Shown here piece after piece: positions 1-4,322 of a DNA stretch of 5,655 nt. The stretch is taken from positions 1 to 5,655 of the forward strand of contig JACXTO010000198.1 in NCBI GenBank assembly GCA_016919565.1, in the 5' to 3' direction. Both the position numbers and the translations under genes were made by a program. The stretch is from Methanomassiliicoccaceae archaeon (lineage in GTDB: Archaea; Thermoplasmatota; Thermoplasmata; Methanomassiliicoccales; UBA472). The notes below the pieces were generated by a model, which had not been told where the DNA came from, made no database searches, and saw nothing but the letters and a program-made list of their open reading frames with translations. Every line of letters begins with the position of its first letter. Within the stretch, counting starts at the first letter, position 1.

Positions 1-63
1 CTTCTCGCCGCATCCGCTCATCTCTAATCCACTCCAGTACCTGACGCAACGCTTTACGATATC

Positions 64-85
64 CTTTTAAAAACCCTTATATCAG
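64..85 (+). promoter_or_regulatory. Probable archaeal promoter of the zinc-ribbon gene
   Basis: An AT-rich island stands out in GC-rich DNA. It contains TTATAT at 77-82, preceded by an A-rich stretch (TTTTAAAAA, 65-73) that could serve as a BRE or as a second TATA box. The centre of TTATAT is about 26 bases before position 106, so transcription would begin within a few bases of the ATG at 110. No Shine-Dalgarno-like sequence precedes that ATG, which fits a nearly leaderless mRNA. The same AT-rich block could also drive transcription leftward. This rests on sequence pattern and spacing only. Confidence 0.5.
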
Positions 86-109
86 TTCACCAACCTGCAC
101 CTTAATTGA

Positions 110-475
110 ATGTCTATGAACGCCACCGAGATCGAATGCCCGATCTGCGATAGGAAGGTCCAATCCGACATGCCGAAATGTCCGAATTGCGGGGCGGCTT
201 TGAGCTTATCGAGCTTCGAGGATCTCGAAGACGTGGCAAGGAAGATCTCGACAAATGAGCCTCGGGAACCTCCCAAAGCCATTGTCGAGCACAAGGAACC
301 AGCTACCCGACCAGAGCCGAAGGCCGAAGAGACCAGACTCGTCGAGCAGGCGGCGAAAAGGGACGAGCCTCAACCCCGGGCAGAACCTAAGAAGGAAGAA
401 AAGAGCGCCGTCGAACCCGCCAAGGAAGAAGCCAAGCGTGGGCTCGGAAGACTTTTCGGTAAGAAGAAGAAATGA
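110..475 (+). CDS. Small zinc-ribbon protein with charged linker and basic C-terminus, function unknown
   Basis: This encodes 121 residues. Residues 10-27 form a zinc ribbon, CPIC-x10-CPNCG, with four cysteines (10, 13, 24, 27) that should bind one zinc ion. Residues 28-46 are a short, probably helical stretch rich in Ser, Glu, Asp and Leu. Residues 48-108 are a low-complexity Glu/Lys/Pro/Ala-rich segment, likely disordered. The protein ends in a basic patch with one Leu-Phe pair (GLGRLFGKKKK). There is no signal peptide or membrane segment. I do not recognise a named family. Zinc ribbons of this kind often mediate protein or nucleic-acid contacts, and the basic end could touch RNA, DNA or membrane, but that is inference. 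ATG 110 was chosen because the TATA-like box lies about 30 bases before it; ATG 116 would shorten the protein by two residues. The PUA-protein gene begins 30 bases after the stop, so the two may be cotranscribed. Confidence 0.8.
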   Translation: MSMNATEIECPICDRKVQSDMPKCPNCGAALSLSSFEDLEDVARKISTNEPREPPKAIVEHKEPATRPEPKAEETRLVEQAAKRDEPQPRAEPKKEEKSAVEPAKEEAKRGLGRLFGKKKK

Positions 476-505
476 TAACTCCTCCATCAAGTATGTGAAC
501 CGAGA

Positions 506-1000
506 ATGTCCGAGTTGCGAGTCAGGAAGCGCAGACGGTTGCGGGAGAAAGAGGTCAAGGCGCTCGCTGAAGAACTGCTGGCGAGCACTGGCATCCCCAT
601 TTTCAAGGTCGGGGACACGGTGGACGTCGCTGAAAGTCCGGAATACGAAGTGATCGTGGTCGAGAACCAAATCATCGGCTTCATCCAGGAGAAGAAGGCA
701 TTCCTGACGATCCGCGGTCTGCTGAAATACCCGGTGACCAAATCATATGTCACTGTGGACATGGGCGCGATCAAGTTCGTCATCAACGGGGCGGACGTGA
801 TGGGACCTGGAATCGTCGATGCGGACGTAGGCATCCAGACTGGGGACTATGTCTGGGTGCGGGATGAGAAGAACAACAAGCCATTGGCGGTCGGTCGGGC
901 GCTCATCACCGGCGCAGAGATGGGGGAGAAGAAACCTGGGAAAGCGATCAAGAGCATCCTATTCGTCGGCGACAAGCTGTGGAAGTTCGACGAACGCTAG
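506..1000 (+). CDS. PUA-domain RNA-binding protein, archaeal Tma20/MCT-1-like
   Basis: This encodes 164 residues, the usual size for the archaeal Tma20-like family. The N-terminus is strongly basic (RVRKRRRLREKEVK), followed by a small alpha/beta domain to about residue 78. A PUA domain spans about 80-156, with the family signature VTVDMGAIKFVINGADVMGPGI from residue 82 (given in part: VTVDMGA, NGADVMGPGI), then KPLAVGRAL and a C-terminal VGDKLWK. PUA domains bind structured RNA. The eukaryotic relatives MCT-1 and Tma20 act on the small ribosomal subunit in initiation and recycling with DENR/Tma22, so a ribosome-associated cytoplasmic role is likely by homology. The start at ATG 506 gives the expected basic N-terminus. 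A weak ribosome site, GTGA at 495-498, lies 7 bases before it. The gene is 30 bases downstream of the zinc-ribbon gene with no promoter visible between them, suggesting shared transcription. PUA proteins of tRNA-modifying enzymes are an alternative, but no catalytic domain is present. Confidence 0.88.
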   Translation: MSELRVRKRRRLREKEVKALAEELLASTGIPIFKVGDTVDVAESPEYEVIVVENQIIGFIQEKKAFLTIRGLLKYPVTKSYVTVDMGAIKFVINGADVMGPGIVDADVGIQTGDYVWVRDEKNNKPLAVGRALITGAEMGEKKPGKAIKSILFVGDKLWKFDER

Positions 1001-1023
1001 TTCCCCTTCGTCTGGCCATACTC

Positions 1024-1065
1024 AAAACTTTAAATACCGCTCAGAGGATACCAATGGCAAGAGGG
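1024..1065 (+). promoter_or_regulatory. TATA box and ribosome binding site of sepF
   Basis: AAAAC at 1024-1028 looks like a BRE and is followed directly by TTTAAATA at 1029-1036, a good archaeal TATA box. About 26 bases on, transcription would begin near 1058. GAGGG at 1061-1065 ends 5 bases before the ATG at 1071 and matches the archaeal Shine-Dalgarno consensus. sepF therefore appears to have its own promoter with a leader of about 12 bases, even though the gene before it points the same way and ends only 70 bases upstream. Confidence 0.65.
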
Positions 1066-1070
1066 ATGCC

Positions 1071-1451
1071 ATGCCACTGCTGAAGAAGCCTTTCGGGCGG
1101 AACAAGGAGGAAGTTCAGACCGTAGAGTCGGACCAATACATCGACCTAGGGCAGCTCAATTTCGAGGAAGAGAACCCCCTGGGCGGCAAGGGAATGATCA
1201 AGATCGCAGAGATCTATCGATACGAGGACTTGACTCCAGTGGTTCAGCCTGCCTACAGCGGCAATATCGTGCTGATAGATTATTCATCCATAGCAAACGA
1301 TCAACTCACTCTCAAGCGGATCACCAACGAGCTGAAGGCAGTGGCCAGGGACACCAATGGCGACGTTGCGGCCATCGGTCACAATCTGATCATCGTGGCC
1401 CCGAACGGCGTCAAGATAGACCGGCACAAGATCAAAGGCGGCTTCAACTGA
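1071..1451 (+). CDS. sepF: Cell division protein SepF, archaeal type
   Basis: This encodes 126 residues. The short N-terminus MPLLKKPFGRNK mixes hydrophobic and basic residues and would be the membrane-targeting segment. An acidic linker follows (about 13-37). The SepF core runs from about 41 to 118: MIKIAEIYRYEDL, then GNIVLIDYSSI, a helix (NDQLTLKRITNELKAVA), and the closing GDVAAIGHNLIIVAPNGVKI strands. SepF binds the C-terminal tail of FtsZ and anchors the division ring to the membrane. Archaea that use FtsZ depend on SepF as the main anchor because they lack FtsA. The start at ATG 1071 is fixed by GAGGG five bases upstream and by the family N-terminus. The frame stays open upstream to 849 inside the PUA gene, but that extension reads as nonsense in a shadow frame. 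FtsZ itself is not in the window. SepF is often a single-gene unit in archaea, consistent with the separate promoter here. Confidence 0.9.
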   Translation: MPLLKKPFGRNKEEVQTVESDQYIDLGQLNFEEENPLGGKGMIKIAEIYRYEDLTPVVQPAYSGNIVLIDYSSIANDQLTLKRITNELKAVARDTNGDVAAIGHNLIIVAPNGVKIDRHKIKGGFN

Positions 1452-1466
1452 GCGCGGGGCGCTGGC

Positions 1467-1482
1467 GGCTCGGGCACGAGTC
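1467..1482 (+). repeat. GC-rich hairpin just after sepF
   Basis: GGCTCG, a GGCA loop and CGAGTC form a 6-bp stem that includes one G-T pair, 15 bases after the sepF stop codon. There is no T tract after it, and archaeal termination relies mainly on T runs, so this is not called a terminator. It may be a 3' end structure protecting the sepF mRNA, or chance in GC-rich DNA. Confidence 0.25.
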
Positions 1483-1501
1483 CGGCAGGTGGCGCGGAAG
1501 G

Positions 1502-1517
1502 TGGTCACGGATGACCA
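1502..1517. promoter_or_regulatory. Perfect palindrome upstream of the MFS exporter, candidate operator
   Basis: TGGTCA and TGACCA are exact inverted copies separated by CGGA. The site lies 38 bases before the ATG of the exporter gene. A weak TATA-like sequence, CTCATAAG (1523-1530), sits directly downstream; it is about 26-30 bases before the start codon, as for a leaderless transcript. A dyad touching the TATA region is where archaeal winged-helix (MarR-, PadR- or TrmB-like) regulators often bind, and drug exporters of this family are often controlled by such proteins. No regulator gene is in the window. The repeat could instead be an RNA hairpin with a four-base loop, or chance. Confidence 0.35.
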
Positions 1518-1555
1518 TTTGGCTCATAAGGAAGGTCCAGCCCTAAGTCGGACCG

Positions 1556-2869
1556 ATGTCGAACAAGGATGTCGAAGGGCGCGGCAAGGGAAACTCTTTG
1601 GTTCAGACCTCTGAAAGATGGTTCGGGCGTTTCATCTCCATCTGGACAGGCCAGGCCTTCTCCCTCGTGGGCAGCCAATTGGTGCAGTTCGCCTTGGTGT
1701 GGTATCTGACGATCGAGACCGGCTCGGCCACGGTCCTCGCCGTCGCCACCATGGCAGCGATGCTTCCACATATCCTGCTCTCGCCGGTCGCTGGCGCATA
1801 CGTTGACCGATGGAAGCGCCGCAACGTCATGATAGTGGCCGATGGATTGGTGGCGATATCCACATTGGCTTTGGTTATCCTGTTCGCTCTGGGCATCGTT
1901 GAGATATGGGAGATATTTGTCGTGATGTTCGTCCGCTCCTGCTTCACCGCCTTCCATTGGCCTGCCAGCCAGGCCGCCACCACCATGCTCGTTCCCGAGA
2001 GGCATCTCGCTCGAGTTGCGGGGTTCAATCAATCCTTGGGGGGATTCGCGAGCATCCTCGCTCTGCCTTTGGGCGCGGTCCTCATCGCCTTCTTTCCAAT
2101 GCAGCTAGTACTGTCCGTGGACATCGTGACCGCGATCATTGCGATCCTGCCGTTGCTGGTGTTCAGGTTCCCGGAACCGGCCGCGAAGGACGGCCCACCG
2201 AGAGGGATCATGGCTGACATGAAGGACGGTATGCGTTTCATTAGGGGGTGGCGCGGCGCATTGCTGTTGATATCCTTCTTCATGGTCCTGAACATGTTGA
2301 TCTCGCCGGCCTTCAGCCTCATCCCCATTCTGGTGGTCGGCCATTTCCAGGGCGGGGCGCTCGATTTCGCCTCCCTGGAGGTGATGAGCGGGATCGGCAT
2401 GGTCGCAGGAGGGATCGCCCTCGGGATCTGGGGCGGGACCAAGAGGCGCATCGTGACGGTGATGGCGAGCACGATGCTGGCGGGCGTGGCGGTCTCGCTG
2501 CTCGCGTTCGTCCCCGCCAACGGCATATTCCTGGCCATGGTCCTACTGCTCTTCGTCGGGATCATGATGCCCATCCTCAACGGCTCCGTGATGGCGCTCA
2601 TGCAGTCCTGCGTCCCTCCGGGGATGCAAGGCAGGGTCTTCGCGCTGCTCGGCGCCATGGCCATGGCCGCCGCCCCGGTCGGTCTCGCCATCGGTGGGCC
2701 GGTGGCCGACCTGGTGGGCATCCTGCCCTGGTTCCTCATATCTGGTATCCCGATGGTGCTCATCGGGGTCGGCTCGTTCCTCATCCCCAGCATAATGAAC
2801 ATCGAGGACCCGGCGAACTGCCCCGTCGTTGAGGGCATGGCTGCGAATGCTCCCGAGAATGGGGCTTGA
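1556..2869 (+). CDS. MFS efflux transporter, DHA3 (MefA/EntS-like) type
   Basis: This encodes 437 residues, typical for a 12-helix MFS protein. A soluble N-terminal stretch of about 24 residues precedes TM1. Hydrophobic helices fill about 26-205 and 234-412, separated by a charged cytoplasmic loop (about 206-232). The loop between TM2 and TM3 carries the MFS motif A in the form GAYVDRWKRRNVMIVAD (80-96). The second half has the weaker counterpart GGTKRR (293-298), and VPPGMQGRVFALLG (353-366) matches the signature of the MefA/EntS-like DHA3 group. Members export macrolides, siderophores or other small molecules by proton antiport. The substrate cannot be read from sequence. ATG 1556 lacks a nearby Shine-Dalgarno site; a leaderless start or a slightly different start is possible. 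The protein ends in a short hydrophilic tail. It stands as a single gene between sepF and the HD gene. No frameshift or internal stop is seen. Confidence 0.87.
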   Translation: MSNKDVEGRGKGNSLVQTSERWFGRFISIWTGQAFSLVGSQLVQFALVWYLTIETGSATVLAVATMAAMLPHILLSPVAGAYVDRWKRRNVMIVADGLVAISTLALVILFALGIVEIWEIFVVMFVRSCFTAFHWPASQAATTMLVPERHLARVAGFNQSLGGFASILALPLGAVLIAFFPMQLVLSVDIVTAIIAILPLLVFRFPEPAAKDGPPRGIMADMKDGMRFIRGWRGALLLISFFMVLNMLISPAFSLIPILVVGHFQGGALDFASLEVMSGIGMVAGGIALGIWGGTKRRIVTVMASTMLAGVAVSLLAFVPANGIFLAMVLLLFVGIMMPILNGSVMALMQSCVPPGMQGRVFALLGAMAMAAAPVGLAIGGPVADLVGILPWFLISGIPMVLIGVGSFLIPSIMNIEDPANCPVVEGMAANAPENGA

Positions 2870-2898
2870 GGACCAAGATTAATTCATTCAAAATTCAG

Positions 2899-2922
2899 AG
2901 GCTATCGCCTGGGCGCTAGGCC
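2899..2922. repeat. Small overlapping inverted repeats in the MFS-HD spacer
   Basis: AGGC-tatc-GCCT (2899-2910) is a perfect short dyad, and its right arm can pair instead with AGGC at 2918-2921 across a 7-base loop. GGC-gctag-GCC (2912-2922) gives a further small stem. The cluster sits 30 bases after the exporter stop codon and about 30 bases before the TATA box of the HD gene. It could be a regulator site for that promoter, a 3' structure on the exporter mRNA, or chance. An AT-rich stretch (2878-2896) lies immediately before it; no T run of terminator type is present. Confidence 0.25.
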
Positions 2923-2948
2923 TCATCAGGTTTCGCTCAGTGATTAGG

Positions 2949-2958
2949 CATATATATC
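2949..2958 (+). promoter_or_regulatory. TATA box for the HD-domain gene, leaderless spacing
   Basis: CATATATATC contains TATATAT at 2951-2957, centred at 2954. Archaeal transcription starts about 26 bases past the TATA centre, which is 2980, essentially the GTG at 2979. This supports that GTG as a leaderless start and argues against the upstream GTG at 2940, which would lie before the promoter. AGGGA at 2963-2967 is 11 bases before 2979 and is a possible alternative ribosome site if the transcript starts further upstream. Confidence 0.55.
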
Positions 2959-2978
2959 CATCAGGGAATCTTGCATAT

Positions 2979-4292
2979 GTGCCTGGCTTCAAGGTCATCC
3001 ATGATAGCGTTCATGGCAGCGTTCGCCTCGATGGCGTATTCCTCCGCCTTCTGGGGCGTCCGGAGGTGCAGCGATTGCACGGCGTCCATCAGCTCGGCCT
3101 GGCGCACCTCGTCTTTCCCGGGTCGAACCACACCCGTATCGAGCATTCGCTCGGCACATATCACATCGCAAGTCTGATGGCAGATTCCTTGCAGCTGAAC
3201 GACGAGGAACGGTACGAGGTCCTCGCCGCCGCCCTGCTTCACGACGTGGGGCATCCGCCGTTCTCTCACACACTGGAGGAGGTGCTGCTAGATCGCCTCG
3301 GCACCGATCACGTCGATCTCAGTCGCGCGATGATCGCTGGCGAGCTTCGCTGCATCACTCCGGGGGACCGGAAGATCCTCGGTGATGTGGACTCCATCCC
3401 GACGGTCCTCGGCGAGGCCGGCATCTCCCCCGAGAACGTGGCCGATCTGGTTGCGTCGCCAAGGAACTCAGGGACGGGGCAGAGCTCCCTGGACGTGGAG
3501 CGAGGCCAAGCGCATTTTGGTCAGAAGAACTACCTTCATCAGATAATCCACGGGCCGGTCGATGCGGACCAGATGGACTACCTCCTCCGGGACGCATATT
3601 ACACCGGGGTTGCTCACGGGACGATCGATCTCGATCGATTGATGCAGACCATCGACGTGCACCACGGAGACCTGGTCGTGAACAAGGGCGGGGTGACGGC
3701 GGTGGAGGGCCTGCTGGTCGCTCGCGCCCTGATGTACACTTCGGTCTACTTCCATAAGACGGTGAGGATCGCCGAGCTGATGCTCTGCAAGGCAGTGGAG
3801 ATGTCGAGCCCGAGCTTGGTCAAGGGGTTGCATAAGGAGACCGACGGCAGCCTCACCGAGAAGCTCTTGGCCCAAGGCGGCTACCCGGGCAGGATCATGA
3901 CCCAGCTGAAGTACCGGGAGCTCTACAAGCGGGTCTTCTCGGTGCCGATGGTCGACCTAAAGGACGAGGATATGGAGCGATTGCTGGAACTGACCGATTA
4001 CAAAGTGCGGAAGGGAAAGGAGGCCGAGATAGCGGCGAGGGCGGGCGTACATCCGTCCGAGGTCATCCTCGACATGCCAGAGAGAGAGCTCCTCATCTCA
4101 GAGCCGCGCATCGGCAAGACCGACGTCCCGATACTCGAGGACGGCCGGGTCCGGCCTCTGTCGAGGTACTCGCCTCTGGCCAAGGCGCTGCAGTCGCGCA
4201 GCGTGTTCGATTGGGCGGCGATGGTCGCAACGCCGGACAAGAACCGAGCGGATGTGGCTAAGGCAGCCCATAAGGTCCTGTTCAAGACTTGA
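2979..4292 (+). CDS. HD-domain phosphohydrolase, dNTPase/SAMHD1-like (COG1078 type)
   Basis: This encodes 437 residues from GTG 2979. The N-terminus KVIHDSVHGSVRLD matches where family proteins usually begin. The HD signature is complete: H56 in HTRIEHSLG, H88-D89 in LLHDVGHPPFSH, and the D195/D197 pair in VDADQMDYLLRD. These four positions hold the catalytic metal in SAMHD1 and bacterial relatives. H92 and H97 match two further active-site histidines of SAMHD1. YYTGV (207-211) is also a family hallmark. The remaining part, about 215-437, is mainly helical and carries no second catalytic domain I recognise. Such enzymes hydrolyse dNTPs to nucleoside and triphosphate, often with allosteric nucleotide control. 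Activity on dNTPs here is by homology, and other nucleotides are possible. A start at GTG 2940 would add 13 residues but precedes the TATA box. The gene converges with rtcB, with 30 bases between the stops and no T run visible. Confidence 0.87.
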   Translation: MPGFKVIHDSVHGSVRLDGVFLRLLGRPEVQRLHGVHQLGLAHLVFPGSNHTRIEHSLGTYHIASLMADSLQLNDEERYEVLAAALLHDVGHPPFSHTLEEVLLDRLGTDHVDLSRAMIAGELRCITPGDRKILGDVDSIPTVLGEAGISPENVADLVASPRNSGTGQSSLDVERGQAHFGQKNYLHQIIHGPVDADQMDYLLRDAYYTGVAHGTIDLDRLMQTIDVHHGDLVVNKGGVTAVEGLLVARALMYTSVYFHKTVRIAELMLCKAVEMSSPSLVKGLHKETDGSLTEKLLAQGGYPGRIMTQLKYRELYKRVFSVPMVDLKDEDMERLLELTDYKVRKGKEAEIAARAGVHPSEVILDMPERELLISEPRIGKTDVPILEDGRVRPLSRYSPLAKALQSRSVFDWAAMVATPDKNRADVAKAAHKVLFKT

Positions 4293-4322
4293 TCTGCCTC
4301 GATTTCAATGGCTCGGCTGCGA

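Noticed and set aside
849..1070. A longer N-terminus for SepF extending into the PUA gene
   Set aside because: The extra 74 residues overlap the PUA coding sequence in another frame and look like random Ser/Arg-rich sequence; a promoter and ribosome site lie directly before ATG 1071.
1511..1546. A tiny frame (MTIWLIRKVQP) before the exporter
   Set aside because: Eleven codons with no ribosome site; its ATG is part of the palindrome. It may be chance and cannot be supported as a leader peptide.
2029..2838. A 269-codon - strand frame across the exporter gene
   Set aside because: Antisense shadow of the MFS gene, with Met- and Pro-rich nonsense composition and no recognisable motif.
2896..2929. 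C/D box sRNA on the - strand (CTGATGA near 2929-2923 and CTGA near 2899-2896)
   Set aside because: The C box lacks the usual purine at its first position and no convincing C'/D' pair or terminal stem is present.
2940..2978. Thirteen extra N-terminal residues on the HD protein from GTG 2940
   Set aside because: This start lies before the TATA box, has no ribosome site, and adds residues not typical of the family. It remains a less likely alternative.
4293..4322. A bidirectional terminator between the converging HD and rtcB genes
   Set aside because: The 30-base spacer has no T run on either strand beyond three bases and no stable stem.
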